Positions 9,571-18,864 of a DNA stretch of 64,000 nucleotides are shown in pieces. Source of the DNA: Paenibacillus sp. LS1 (GTDB lineage: Bacteria > Bacillota > Bacilli > Paenibacillales > Paenibacillaceae); assembly GCF_026013365.1 (NCBI RefSeq), contig NZ_JAPDOE010000001.1, forward strand, positions 434,001 through 498,000. The letters run 5' to 3'. Position 1 is the first letter of the stretch. Every line of letters begins with the position of its first letter. The notes under the pieces were generated by a model. That model saw nothing but the letters and a program-made list of their open reading frames with translations. It was not told the origin of the DNA and made no database searches. The position numbers and the translations under genes are program-made.

Positions 9571-10869
9571 ATGGACAATTGGTTCAAACTAAAAGAACGA
9601 GGCACGAGCATTTCCACAGAAATTATCGCAGGGGTTACAACATTCTTCACAATGGTATACATAGTTATCGTAAACCCAGGAATACTCAGCAGTACGGGCA
9701 TGGACTTTAACGGAGTATTCATAGCAACGGTACTGGCTAGTATTGTGGGAACTCTGATTATGGGGCTATGGTCCAATTATCCGATCGTCATCGCGCCGGG
9801 TATGGGTCTGAATGCATTCTTTGCCTATAGTGTAGTTGCCGGATATGGCGTGTCTTGGCAGGTTGCACTGGGAGCTGTATTTATAGCAGGGATTTTGTTT
9901 ATTATTTTATCGCTTACTTCATTCCGTTACATGTTGCTTGATGCAATTCCCGCAAGTTTAAAACATGCAATAACAGCAGGGATCGGATTGTTTATTACAA
10001 CGGTAGGTCTGCAAAATGCCGGCATAATTGCCGATTCAGAATCGAATTTGATTACGATCGGGAATTTGGCTGAGCCAATGACTTATCTGACCATTATCGG
10101 ATTGATTATCACCGTTGTGCTGATGGCTTACAATGTGAAAGGTTACCTGTTCATCGGCATGGTCGTTACAGCGATACTTGCCTGGATCATGGGACTATTC
10201 CAAATGCCGGAATCGATTGTATCCATGCCGCAAGGCCTCGCGTCAACGGCTTTGCAACTGGATCTGGCTGGCGTATTCTCAAATGGCTTGTATACGATCA
10301 TATTTACGTTCCTGCTGATCACACTGTTTGATACAACGGGCACGATGCTCGGCGTTGCTGAACAAGCAGGATTGCTCAAGGAAGGTAAATTCCCACGCTC
10401 GCGTGGCGCACTGTTGGCCGATGCCGTAGGAACAACGAGTGGCGCTTTGCTCGGAACAAGCCCAACCTCTGCTTACATCGAATCCAGTACAGGGGTCGCT
10501 GCAGGCGGAAGAACAGGACTGACGGCGGTAACGGTAAGTGTGCTGCTTGCGCTGACATTGTTCTTCACACCGATCGTAAGTGTAATTTCAAGCATTCCGG
10601 CGATTACTTCTCCGGCACTGATCATTGTTGGGTACTTTATGATTAACGTTATCAGCAAAATCAAATGGGATGATCTCGAAGAAGCATTTCCGGCCTTCCT
10701 GATTATCATCCTTACTCCGTTGACGCATAGTATTGCGACAGGTATCGGCGTAGGTTTCATCTTTTATCCGGTGCTCAAGCTGCTTCGTGGAAAAGGTAAA
10801 GATGTTCATCCGATATTCTACATTTTTGCGGTATTGTTCTTCATCCAGCTTGTGTTCCTGGACCACTAA
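9571..10869 (+). CDS. pbuG: AzgA-type guanine/hypoxanthine permease (NCS2)
   Basis: The 432-residue membrane protein with about 12-14 hydrophobic segments matches the AzgA branch of nucleobase-cation symporters, which import hypoxanthine and guanine. Diagnostic motifs are APGMGLNAFFAY near residue 78, LFDTTGTMLGVAEQAG near 252 and GTSPTSAYIESSTGVAAGGRTG near 300. ATG 9571 is chosen over an upstream TTG because GGAGG lies 11 bp before it. Control is likely through the leader at 9430-9529. Length is near that of B. subtilis PbuG (440). Confidence 0.92.
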   Translation: MDNWFKLKERGTSISTEIIAGVTTFFTMVYIVIVNPGILSSTGMDFNGVFIATVLASIVGTLIMGLWSNYPIVIAPGMGLNAFFAYSVVAGYGVSWQVALGAVFIAGILFIILSLTSFRYMLLDAIPASLKHAITAGIGLFITTVGLQNAGIIADSESNLITIGNLAEPMTYLTIIGLIITVVLMAYNVKGYLFIGMVVTAILAWIMGLFQMPESIVSMPQGLASTALQLDLAGVFSNGLYTIIFTFLLITLFDTTGTMLGVAEQAGLLKEGKFPRSRGALLADAVGTTSGALLGTSPTSAYIESSTGVAAGGRTGLTAVTVSVLLALTLFFTPIVSVISSIPAITSPALIIVGYFMINVISKIKWDDLEEAFPAFLIIILTPLTHSIATGIGVGFIFYPVLKLLRGKGKDVHPIFYIFAVLFFIQLVFLDH

Positions 10870-10884
10870 ATGGTCTAATCATAA

Positions 10885-10920
10885 GGAGAACTGCTCTAAA
10901 CAAGCAGCTCTCTTTTTTTT
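10885..10920 (+). terminator. terminator after the permease
   Basis: GAGAACTGCT / AGCAGCTCTC hairpin with a 7-nt loop followed by eight T. Confidence 0.85.
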
Positions 10921-11026
10921 GTTTGTTCATATTCAGTTCATATTCCCGTCACGAAGGGTACATCTTACATGGTTACACTATACCTATGTCGCAAGAGCGG
11001 CTCTACAGATATAAAGACAGGAGAAG

Positions 11027-12022
11027 ATGGATGTGGCAAAAACAGTAGATATAACAACAACGGGGACTAAGGGCCGTAAAAAACGGAACTTATGGTTAAA
11101 AATAATTGGAGGTATTGTCGGCGCGCTGGTGCTATTCATGGGCATCACGTTTGTCGTTCATACAATCAGTAATGGGATCGAGAAAAAGAAAATTGAATCG
11201 TATGGCCAATATGTCAACGTTGATGGAAAAAATATGAATGTGTCCATTCAAGGCAGCGGAGAACAAACCATTGTGCTTCTGCCTGGACAAGGAACCCCGT
11301 CGCCCGTACTTGATTTCAAATTGTTAATCGATGAATTAACCTCTGATTATAAAGTTGTGGCAATCGAGCCTTTCGGTTACGGATTAAGCGATAAAACCGA
11401 GACGGAGAGAACAACGGAGAATATCGTCAGCGAAATTCATGAAGCTGTACAGCAGCTCGGAATTGATCGTTATATTCTGATGGGCCATTCCATCACGGGA
11501 CTATACGCTGCGACTTATGTGAACACGTATCCGGATGAAGTTTCTGCTTTTGTCGGGATCGATAGCAGTGTTCCAAATCAACCTGGCATGGATGTTAAAT
11601 TACCTTTGAACTTAATGAAGTTCCTGCAAAAATCAGGTCTAATGAGAGTGATTCAAAAAGTGAGCGGTGATTCCTATAAATCACTTGCATACGATGAACA
11701 TACTAAAGAACAGATGAAGTTGATTGCGAATCAAGTCTCGACGAATCCGACACTGATTGATGAGCTTAAACACCTGGGTTCCAATTTCAAAAATGGAGAA
11801 AATCTCACGTACCCTCGTGATCTGCCGATGCTTCTCTTCGTACAGTCCAATAACGAGCACAATCCACAGTGGATTCCGCTACATGAAGAACTAGTGAAAC
11901 AATCGGCACAGGGCAAAATGATCCCAATGGAGGGATCGCATTACCTTCATCATACGAAATTTAAAGAAATCGCCGAGGAATTCAAATCTTACATGAAACA
12001 AATTCAACCCATTAGTAATTAA
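11027..12022 (+). CDS. membrane-anchored alpha/beta hydrolase
   Basis: The 331-residue protein has a cytosolic positively charged N-terminus, one transmembrane segment at about 24-47, and an extracytoplasmic alpha/beta-hydrolase domain. Visible are the nucleophile elbow GHSITG (Ser155), the oxyanion-loop region LLPGQGTPSP, and His in GSHYLHH near the C-terminus. AGGAG lies 4 bp before the ATG. Single gene between two terminators. Substrate unknown. Confidence 0.82.
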   Translation: MDVAKTVDITTTGTKGRKKRNLWLKIIGGIVGALVLFMGITFVVHTISNGIEKKKIESYGQYVNVDGKNMNVSIQGSGEQTIVLLPGQGTPSPVLDFKLLIDELTSDYKVVAIEPFGYGLSDKTETERTTENIVSEIHEAVQQLGIDRYILMGHSITGLYAATYVNTYPDEVSAFVGIDSSVPNQPGMDVKLPLNLMKFLQKSGLMRVIQKVSGDSYKSLAYDEHTKEQMKLIANQVSTNPTLIDELKHLGSNFKNGENLTYPRDLPMLLFVQSNNEHNPQWIPLHEELVKQSAQGKMIPMEGSHYLHHTKFKEIAEEFKSYMKQIQPISN

Positions 12023-12039
12023 CTGTAAACGAAAAAACA

Positions 12040-12077
12040 TAAAAAAACGAGTCACCACAAGGTGACTCATTTTTTTG
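12040..12077. terminator. bidirectional terminator
   Basis: GAGTCACC-ACAA-GGTGACTC is flanked by A7 on the left and T7 on the right and lies between the convergent hydrolase and mntA genes, so it serves both. Confidence 0.9.
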
Positions 12078-12078
12078 T

Positions 12079-13011
12079 TTACTGCGATAAGCCTTCTGTT
12101 ACTTTGTCGATGTTCCATTTGACCATGGTGATGTATGTGTCTCCGTCTTCACCTTTTTTAGCCAGGGAGTCTGTAAAGATTTTCGAGTGAATAGGGGCAC
12201 CTGTCTCAGTAGATACCGTCTCCATCGTCTTCGGATTAACGCTGGTTTCTACAAACAGAGCTGGAATCTGGTTTGTTCTGATAATATCAATAATCCGGTT
12301 CATCTGATCAGGAGTACCTTGGCTATCCGTATTGATTTCCCAAATGTACGCCGCTTCAAAACCATAAGCCTTGGAGAAATACTTGAATGCACCTTCACTT
12401 GTTACCAGAATCCGTTTCTCCGCGGGAACTTTGGCAATTTGATCTTTGGCATACTGATCGGCTTCCTCTAATTTGGTAACATAAGCAGCTTGGTTGTCCA
12501 AATAATACTGCTCATTTTCCGGATCTTTCTCAATGATACGCTTCGTAATAATGTCCACATACTTGATTCCGTTTTGAATGTCTAGCCAAGCGTGTGGATC
12601 TTCCTGCGTTTCTTTGCCTGCTTCGCTAAGATACATCGGTGTTACTTCTTCCGAAACTACGAACGCAGCGTCCGTTTTGTTAGTAACCTTCAGGAGATCC
12701 TGGAACCAACCTTTTCCCGTTTCGAGGTTAAGTCCGTTATAGAAGACCAGATCCGCCTCTGATATTTTTTTTGTGTCTTGTGGTAAAGGGTCATACATGT
12801 GCGGGTCGGTTCCAATGGGAACCATGCTGTATACTTCGGCTTTGTCACCCGCTACATTCTCCACCATATCCGCAATAACGGAATACGTGGCTACAATCTT
12901 TAATTTATCATCTGGTGTAGTCGATGCCTCTGTGCTATTAGATGTTGTATCGGAACATGCGGATATAATAACCATAAGGGTAATAAAAACACCAATCATT
13001 TGTTTTTTCAT
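12079..13011 (-). CDS. mntA: manganese/zinc ABC transporter substrate-binding lipoprotein
   Basis: A 310-residue cluster A-I binding lipoprotein with Cys19 in ISAC. The four metal ligands of the PsaA/MntA type are in place: His71 (DPHMYDPLP), His140 (EDPHAW), Glu206 (TSEGAFKYF) and Asp281 (IFTDSLA). Glu instead of a third His, and the lack of a His-rich loop, favour manganese over zinc. Last gene of the operon; its start overlaps the permease stop. MntR-like boxes in front of the operon agree with manganese. Confidence 0.88.
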   Translation of the reverse strand: MKKQMIGVFITLMVIISACSDTTSNSTEASTTPDDKLKIVATYSVIADMVENVAGDKAEVYSMVPIGTDPHMYDPLPQDTKKISEADLVFYNGLNLETGKGWFQDLLKVTNKTDAAFVVSEEVTPMYLSEAGKETQEDPHAWLDIQNGIKYVDIITKRIIEKDPENEQYYLDNQAAYVTKLEEADQYAKDQIAKVPAEKRILVTSEGAFKYFSKAYGFEAAYIWEINTDSQGTPDQMNRIIDIIRTNQIPALFVETSVNPKTMETVSTETGAPIHSKIFTDSLAKKGEDGDTYITMVKWNIDKVTEGLSQ

Positions 13012-13859
13012 TGTGCTTTCAATCCTTTCTTAAAAAAGTTGTTTTTCGGTGTCAGAATAAAGGAAATGGCGAACCCACTTACACCAACAAGCACAATCGT
13101 TGCACTCGTTGGAAGGTTGAATTCAAAACTAAGTATTACGCCAACGACTCCGGATAATGCTCCGTATACCGAAGCAAAGATGATCATATGAAGCAATTTG
13201 TTAGTCCATAGATAGGAGGTCGCTGCCGGTATAACAAGCATCGCAATTACCAGTACAATCCCCACCTGGGAGAGGGAAGAGACGGTGACGACGGAGAGCA
13301 GAAGCATGAGCAAGTAATGATAAAAGTTGGTGTTCAATCCGTACGCTTTGGACACGACCGGATCAAACGAACTGATCAACAACTCCTTATAGAACAAGGA
13401 TACGACAGCGATTACGGCAAGCATGATGACAAAGGACTGCGCTAATTCTGACTGTGGAACAGCCAAAATATTACCGAACAGGATATGCGTTAAGTCCAGA
13501 CCGCTTTTTGCAAACGTGATGAGAACGATGCCTAATGCGAAGAACGAACTTAAAACAATTCCGATGGACGTATCACTTTTAATCGTGCTGCGGTTGGTGA
13601 TAAATTGAATCAGAATGGCAGCAATAAGTCCGAACACTGACGCGCCAAGCAGCACGTTGATCCCCAAGATGTAGGATATGGCTACTCCCGGCAAAACAGC
13701 GTGTGACAACGCATCACCCATCAACGACATTTTCCGAAGCACGATGAAGCTGCCGAGTACCCCTGATACAATACCCAATATAATCGCAGATAGACCTGCG
13801 TTCAGTGCATACACCGGAATATCGAGCCATGTTGACAACATGTTAATCATTCTGAACAT
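13008..13859 (-). CDS. mntC: manganese ABC transporter permease
   Basis: The 283-residue ABC-3 family permease has about 8-9 membrane segments and the family motif GDALSHAVLPGVAISYILG near residues 47-65. It overlaps the ATPase gene by 17 bp and the binding-protein gene by 4 bp, so the three are translationally coupled. One permease is present where B. subtilis has two (mntC, mntD), implying a homodimer. Confidence 0.9.
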   Translation of the reverse strand: MFRMINMLSTWLDIPVYALNAGLSAIILGIVSGVLGSFIVLRKMSLMGDALSHAVLPGVAISYILGINVLLGASVFGLIAAILIQFITNRSTIKSDTSIGIVLSSFFALGIVLITFAKSGLDLTHILFGNILAVPQSELAQSFVIMLAVIAVVSLFYKELLISSFDPVVSKAYGLNTNFYHYLLMLLLSVVTVSSLSQVGIVLVIAMLVIPAATSYLWTNKLLHMIIFASVYGALSGVVGVILSFEFNLPTSATIVLVGVSGFAISFILTPKNNFFKKGLKAQ

Positions 13860-14589
13860 CTCCCAACCCTTTAATCTGGATATTGCCTAGAGATGATCCA
13901 TACGCGGCCTGTATGTTCTCCGTTGTAAAGGTGGTGGATACGTCTCCAAAAGCAACCAGCTTTTTGTTGAGAATAATGATCTTGTCAAAATACTCTTCAA
14001 CCTCATGCAAGTCATGGTGAACAATTAAGATTGTTTTACCTTGCTCCCGAAGTTTTTTCAGCAGATCCACAATGATTCTTTCGCTCACGAGGTCAATACC
14101 TACAAAGGGTTCATCCAGAAAGAAGATATCTGCCTGCTGGGCGAGCGCTCTTGCAATGAATACCCGTTGCAGTTGTCCCCCGGAAAGGTTGCTGATTTGT
14201 TTGTTCGCGAGATCAGCGATATCCACCAGTTCCATACAGTGGTCCACGTAGGCTTTTTCTTTTTTTCCGGGTCTTCTGAAAAGCTTCAGCTTAGGGTAAG
14301 TTCCAGTCAGGATCGTGTCCTGTACCGTGATGGGGAAAGTCAGATCAACATCGCTTTTCTGTGGTACATATGCGATGTTCTTTTTTTCTTGAGCAATCGC
14401 GGTGCCGTTAACGGTAACGTTACCCGTACGTTTCTTGATGACGCCCAATAAAGATTTGATGAACGTTGATTTTCCCGCTCCATTAGGTCCAATGATACCG
14501 ATCGTGAATCCGAGTGGAATATCGATATCTACATTTTGAAGCGCAGGATTACCAAAGTAATCCACATTTAGTTGACTGATTTGTATCAT
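13843..14589 (-). CDS. mntB: manganese ABC transporter ATP-binding protein
   Basis: The 248-residue ATPase has Walker A GPNGAGKST near residue 34, signature LSGGQLQRV near 135, Walker B FFLDEPF and the switch His in VHHDLHEV. It energises metal uptake through the downstream permease. ATG 14589 is chosen over an upstream TTG that would include the AAGGGG ribosome site in the coding region. First gene of the operon. Confidence 0.9.
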   Translation of the reverse strand: MIQISQLNVDYFGNPALQNVDIDIPLGFTIGIIGPNGAGKSTFIKSLLGVIKKRTGNVTVNGTAIAQEKKNIAYVPQKSDVDLTFPITVQDTILTGTYPKLKLFRRPGKKEKAYVDHCMELVDIADLANKQISNLSGGQLQRVFIARALAQQADIFFLDEPFVGIDLVSERIIVDLLKKLREQGKTILIVHHDLHEVEEYFDKIIILNKKLVAFGDVSTTFTTENIQAAYGSSLGNIQIKGLGDVQND

Positions 14590-14629
14590 GGTTTTTCGCC
14601 CCTTCAAACGTTGACTCTATTAAAATATA

Positions 14630-14695
14630 TTTCCTTAGTATAAAAAACATTCGCAAGCGCTAGTTTGTTTCCTTAGGGAAACTTTATTTCCTTAA
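14630..14695. promoter_or_regulatory. MntR-like operator region of the mnt operon
   Basis: A near-palindrome GTTTCCTTAGGGAAAC at 14667-14682 closely resembles MntR operators of Bacillus. The half-site TTTCCTTA also occurs at 14630 and 14687, giving three copies within 65 bp. Position 40-100 bp before mntB fits manganese-dependent repression. The remainder of the 302-bp spacer (14696-14891) holds only the downstream end of the MATE gene; no terminator of good quality was found there. Confidence 0.7.
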
Positions 14696-14891
14696 TCAAT
14701 ATATTATTGAGGCGGGCTTTTTGTCAACCATAAAATATTTTGTTGCGACAACGGATTGACCACAACGTATGGCTTTTATGGCACAACAAAAACCCTTCTA
14801 TAATTTCTTGGGAAAGAAGAGAAGGGCTGATACTGATTATTTATGCTTAAGTTGAATGATGTCATCCAATCAAATAAAACGTATTTTTTTG

Positions 14892-16253
14892 CTACTGTAC
14901 CAAATGTTCCAGATCCGGCTGCAACTTGTTTCGTAGAACATACAGCATGATGGCACCAACAAGGAACGCGACGACATCCGCAATGACGAGTGACCAGATC
15001 ACTCCATGAAAGCCGCTCATTCGATTGGCGATATACAACACAGGAATCAGCGTGATGCCTTGAATGATGGACATAATAAACGCGGCGGTTCCTTGGGCTG
15101 TTGCTTGGAAGATCCCCATAAACAAAGAAGTCATTCCTGTAATGAACAAGGATAAGAAGGTTACATGAAGAATGTAGCTACCCATTTCAATTAATTGCGG
15201 GTCACTTGTAAATAAACCAATTAAGTGGTCGGAGATCAGATAGACGATAACGCCGAACACGACGGCTAACCCCAAAATGGACTTGATCGTAAATCCAATG
15301 GTTTGTTTCATACGTAATTTGTTCGCTGTAAATGAGAAGGCAATCAACGGCACAACTCCCTCGCATAAGCCCATCAGAATAAACTCAGGAAATTGCAATA
15401 AACGTGATGAGATTCCATATCCAGCTATAGCCTGATCGCCATATTCGGCAAGAAAAAGGTTAAGAATAAGCGACATGGCACCCAAGAAGACACTCATAAC
15501 AAAAACAGGAACTCCGATTTTGAAGACGTTACTCAAGATGTCCTTGGAAATTTTGAACCATTTTAAGGAGACGGTTAAGAATTGACTCTTATAACTCATA
15601 TGGAACGCGTAAAATGCACTCGCTACCAAGTTAGCAATGACCGTAGCAGATGCAACGCCGATCACACCCCAATGGAAGACAAAGATGAATAGCGCATCGA
15701 GAATAATATTCACGACAACACTGAGAATCATACCGATCATCGACGTAATTGCTGCCCCCTCGGAGCGTACGATATTCTCCAGCGTGAAGAATAATATGAC
15801 GAATGGTGAACCAATAAGCATAATCGTGACATAGTCTTTCGTAAATCCAAAGGATTCAGGCGTTGCCCCCAGCCCATGAACGATTGGCTCAATCAACGGG
15901 AGTCCGACGGCAATCACAATAAGTCCGAGAACTAAGCTGCTGTAAAAGGCAAATGAAGACACATGCTTCAGATCATCAACTTTTTTCTCACCCAGCAAAC
16001 GGGAGATGAATGTACCGCTACCTATACCAATTAAGTTGCCTAGCGCCATGATGACCGCGAATAACGGCAACGTTAGTGCGAGTGCGGTTAACATTGCCGT
16101 ATTCCCCAGTGTACCAAGGAAATAGGCGTTCAAGATGGAATAGATGACACTCATTGACGTGCCTAGCATCATCGGAACTGCAAAGTGAGCTACGGCTTTG
16201 GCGATCGGTGCTTTTTCAAAGTAATGGAGGTTTTCTGCATCCATGTGAGTCAC
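14892..16253 (-). CDS. MATE-family multidrug/toxin efflux transporter
   Basis: This 453-residue membrane protein has 12 predicted segments in two homologous halves (residues ~15-225 and ~235-440), with the MATE signatures GIGSGTFISRLLGEK in the first half and QFPEFILMGLCEGVVP in the second. It would export cationic compounds using a Na+ or H+ gradient. The start may be GTG 16253 or ATG 16244; neither has a strong ribosome site. It is divergent from a TetR gene, with a perfect palindrome between them. Confidence 0.92.
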   Translation of the reverse strand: MTHMDAENLHYFEKAPIAKAVAHFAVPMMLGTSMSVIYSILNAYFLGTLGNTAMLTALALTLPLFAVIMALGNLIGIGSGTFISRLLGEKKVDDLKHVSSFAFYSSLVLGLIVIAVGLPLIEPIVHGLGATPESFGFTKDYVTIMLIGSPFVILFFTLENIVRSEGAAITSMIGMILSVVVNIILDALFIFVFHWGVIGVASATVIANLVASAFYAFHMSYKSQFLTVSLKWFKISKDILSNVFKIGVPVFVMSVFLGAMSLILNLFLAEYGDQAIAGYGISSRLLQFPEFILMGLCEGVVPLIAFSFTANKLRMKQTIGFTIKSILGLAVVFGVIVYLISDHLIGLFTSDPQLIEMGSYILHVTFLSLFITGMTSLFMGIFQATAQGTAAFIMSIIQGITLIPVLYIANRMSGFHGVIWSLVIADVVAFLVGAIMLYVLRNKLQPDLEHLVQ

Positions 16254-16277
16254 TACTTTCTGCGTTAATATTGATCT

Positions 16278-16364
16278 AATCTAACACCGTTAGATTGAAC
16301 CTTACAGTGTTAGATGTTATCATGAACTTATGAACCTGTAAAGCATAAACTTACACTGTTAGAT
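16278..16364. promoter_or_regulatory. TetR operator and repeats between MATE and TetR genes
   Basis: A perfect palindrome AATCTAAC-ACC-GTTAGATT stands at 16278-16296. The motif CTTACA(G/C)TGTTAGAT follows as direct repeats at 16301 and 16350. The TGTTAGAT half-site is thus present at least four times in 87 bp between the divergent starts, which fits control of both genes by the TetR protein at 16381. Confidence 0.75.
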
Positions 16365-16380
16365 AAAAGGGCGGATACTG

Positions 16381-17061
16381 ATGAAAAAACAACAGCCTCA
16401 CATTTCGGAAGATAAGATTTTGGAAACTTCGTGGGAGCTTTTGGCGGAAGAGGGGATTGAGAAGTTCAGCATGAGACGCTTGGCAGACAAGCTGGGGATT
16501 CAGGCTCCATCTCTATACTGGTACTTCAAGAGCAAGCAGACACTCTACCAACGGCTGGCCAACCAGATATCGAAAATTATTTTGGACGAGTTTCAGTCTG
16601 AAGGGGACTGGAAGGAGCAGATGGAGGGGCTTGCGATCACCGTAAGGAGTGTGCTTAGCCGATACCCGTGTTCCACACAACTCATGATGATGACGCTGCC
16701 CCACGAACCGGACATGATTCGATTTACCAACCGCATGTTGCTCTGTATGGAATCAACACCACTAGAGCAAGAGCAGAAATTACAAGCAGTTCTCACGCTT
16801 GTGAACTATGTATTCTATTTTGTTCTGGACGATTATCAGCATCAGCGCAATATTTCTGCTGTTCTTAAGGACCAGGAAGCACTTCAGGGTGAAGAGATGA
16901 TCAGCCTTCTGGACTCTATGAGTGAGAAGGAAGCTGGACTATTCAGCAAAATGTATAAGAATGGTCTATTTGAGGTGATGGGAACCGACGGAGCGTTTGA
17001 GTTCGGCTTGAAGCTGATTCTGTTGGGCATCGAACAAGTGATAAAGGAAGAAGAGAAGTAG
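16381..17061 (+). CDS. TetR-family repressor of the MATE pump
   Basis: The 226-residue protein has the TetR helix-turn-helix at ~15-60 (SMRRLADKLGIQAPSLYWYF), the version found in the tetracycline-repressor class proper, then a helical ligand-binding domain. It is divergent from the MATE gene and shares with it the operator region 16278-16364, so it most likely represses efflux until a ligand binds. GGGCGGAT precedes the ATG. Confidence 0.9.
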   Translation: MKKQQPHISEDKILETSWELLAEEGIEKFSMRRLADKLGIQAPSLYWYFKSKQTLYQRLANQISKIILDEFQSEGDWKEQMEGLAITVRSVLSRYPCSTQLMMMTLPHEPDMIRFTNRMLLCMESTPLEQEQKLQAVLTLVNYVFYFVLDDYQHQRNISAVLKDQEALQGEEMISLLDSMSEKEAGLFSKMYKNGLFEVMGTDGAFEFGLKLILLGIEQVIKEEEK

Positions 17062-17090
17062 AAGCTCATCGGATTCAAATGAATGGTATG

Positions 17091-17161
17091 ATCCCCTCAA
17101 GGTAGACAGTGGGAAAAGAGAACATTTTAGAATGATCTCAACCATGTAAACCGGAGGGGAT
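17091..17161. repeat. 71-bp unit with inverted-repeat ends
   Basis: Terminal repeats ATCCCCTC and GAGGGGAT enclose 55 bp that begin AAGGTAGACAGTGGG. The right end runs into TTTTT. The start resembles the ends of IS3-family elements, so this may be a small non-autonomous remnant; equally it could act as a long-loop terminator for the TetR gene. A similar-sized unit lies at 18863-18934. Confidence 0.4.
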
Positions 17162-17429
17162 TTTTGTTATACGAGGAGGACAGCTGGCTTTCGAGAGCAG
17201 TGTTCGAAAACAAATATCATGTCATGGGTAAGAAAATAGTCCCACAGAATGCGATTACATATCATAGACTTTGCACAAAAAATCAATATATCTTAGATGG
17301 CGTGACGTTATGATCAATTGACGACAAAGAAAAATAAGGAAAACTTCCTATAAAGAAGGAGTTATAAATCAGCGATATAATAAAAGGAAACTTGTTCAAC
17401 TATTCTATTGATGTGGGGAGATTTTTTCA
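17162..17429. other. AT-rich upstream region of the pectate lyase gene
   Basis: No gene is present. A TATAAT at 17376-17381 could be the -10 box for the lyase; no matching -35 is clear. A small palindrome AGGAA-AAC-TTCCT lies at 17337-17349. GGGGAG at 17414-17419 is the ribosome site of the next gene. Confidence 0.35.
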
Positions 17430-18692
17430 GTGAAGAAAGTGGCTAGTTTATTAGTGATTGGTTGCATGTTTACAGCATTGTTTATGACATTTTCTGTTTA
17501 TGCGGCCGGAAGTTCAAACATCTATTATGTTGCTTCAACGGGTAGTGATACGAATGCAGGCACCAAAAATGCACCATTTAAAAGTATAACAAGAGCACAG
17601 TCAGCGGCATCTTCTGGAGATACAGTATACATTCGAGGAGGAGTGTACGACGATTTTGAGATCGCAAGAATCGACAACACTTATAATTACGTACATGATA
17701 TAACAAAGAGCGGGATCACTTATGAAGCATATCCTGGAGAAAGACCGGTATTTGATTTTAAAAACGTACCAACGAATCTGCGCGTAGCAGCATTTTTTGT
17801 GGGGGATAAAGTAACCGACATCACATTCAAAGGATTCGATGTAATAGGTATCAAAGTAGGCGATCAAGCGCAATCGGAAGCTTTCAGAATTAGAGGACAA
17901 GCTGATTTTGTACATATGGCTGCTCATGATAATGAAGCTATTGGTTTCTACTATACTGGAAATGGAACAGGAACCGTTCTGAATTCAGATGCGTATAACA
18001 ACATCGGCCCAACGCCACTATCTGCAGGAAATATTGATGGATTCGGTGCTCATGGAGGGGACGTCTCATTCATTAACTCCCGTGCATGGAATAATAGCGA
18101 TGATGGATTCGACAGTATCAGCTCCAAAGGGACTGTAATATATGACTATTGCTGGTCGTTTAACCATCGGGGCAATCAGGATGGGGTCGGTGACAAAAAT
18201 GGATTCAAAGTCGGGGGCTATGCCTATAGAACAAGCGGGTTCCCAGATACACTACCTGTTCACACGGTTAAGTATTCTCTTGCTGTGAATAATGGAGCGA
18301 ATGGCTTTTATGCCAATCATCAACCTGGACAATCAGCTACCTGGACGAACAACACAGCCTACAATAACAGTAGAGCAAATTTTGATATGCTGGAGCGTGT
18401 TAGTCTAACGGACATAACGAATATTCCAGGGTACAGAGAAGTATTACATAATAACATTGCGTTTACGGGTCGGGCAATCGTTAATGATAACAATTTGCCG
18501 GAGAATGTAACTAATAATTCGTGGACGATTAACGGAGGTCTTGAGATCACAGCTGATGATTTTGTGAGTTTGGATACAACTCAACTATCAGCGCCAAGAA
18601 AATCGGACGGTACTTTGCCTGATGTTTCATTCATGCTTCCTGTATCTTCGAGTCCTCTTAGTCAATACAACTTAGGCTATCTTGCTGACTAA
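17430..18692 (+). CDS. secreted family-9-like pectate lyase (right-handed beta-helix)
   Basis: This 420-residue exported protein starts at GTG, has a signal peptide to about residue 27 (VYAA) and a parallel beta-helix with repeated N-N ladder turns. PL9 features are visible: Asp203, Asp224, Asp225 and Asp228 in NIDGFG and NNSDDGFDS match the calcium ligands of Pel9A, and Lys260 in KNGFKVGG matches its catalytic lysine, with similar spacing. It should cleave polygalacturonate or a related uronan outside the cell by beta-elimination. No transport genes adjoin it. Confidence 0.82.
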   Translation: MKKVASLLVIGCMFTALFMTFSVYAAGSSNIYYVASTGSDTNAGTKNAPFKSITRAQSAASSGDTVYIRGGVYDDFEIARIDNTYNYVHDITKSGITYEAYPGERPVFDFKNVPTNLRVAAFFVGDKVTDITFKGFDVIGIKVGDQAQSEAFRIRGQADFVHMAAHDNEAIGFYYTGNGTGTVLNSDAYNNIGPTPLSAGNIDGFGAHGGDVSFINSRAWNNSDDGFDSISSKGTVIYDYCWSFNHRGNQDGVGDKNGFKVGGYAYRTSGFPDTLPVHTVKYSLAVNNGANGFYANHQPGQSATWTNNTAYNNSRANFDMLERVSLTDITNIPGYREVLHNNIAFTGRAIVNDNNLPENVTNNSWTINGGLEITADDFVSLDTTQLSAPRKSDGTLPDVSFMLPVSSSPLSQYNLGYLAD

Positions 18693-18703
18693 TCATTTGT
18701 GTG

Positions 18704-18864
18704 TTGAAGAACGACAATTGGTTGAGAGAAACAATGATCCAAATGATCGTAGAACAATCTACCTGTCCCTGACTGATGATGGAAAAGACCTTTTTCTCAG
18801 GCTTGATCGAAAACTTCGAGAACTTGTCCAACCTGTCATTTATATGATAATCAAGAGAAAGTGA
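18704..18864 (+). pseudogene. MarR-family regulator remnant (C-terminal part only)
   Basis: About 50 codons encode the wing and following helix of a MarR protein: ERQLVERNNDPNDRR, then YLSLTDDGKDLF. The recognition helix and N-terminal dimer helices are absent, and an in-frame stop lies just upstream, so the gene was cut at or near the pectate lyase stop. The last ~9 codons appear unrelated and run into the inverted repeat at 18863. Unlikely to make a working regulator. Confidence 0.75.

Noticed and set aside
14041..14451. Forward reading frame of 136 codons
   Set aside because: It is antisense to the clearly recognisable mntB ATPase with all its motifs.
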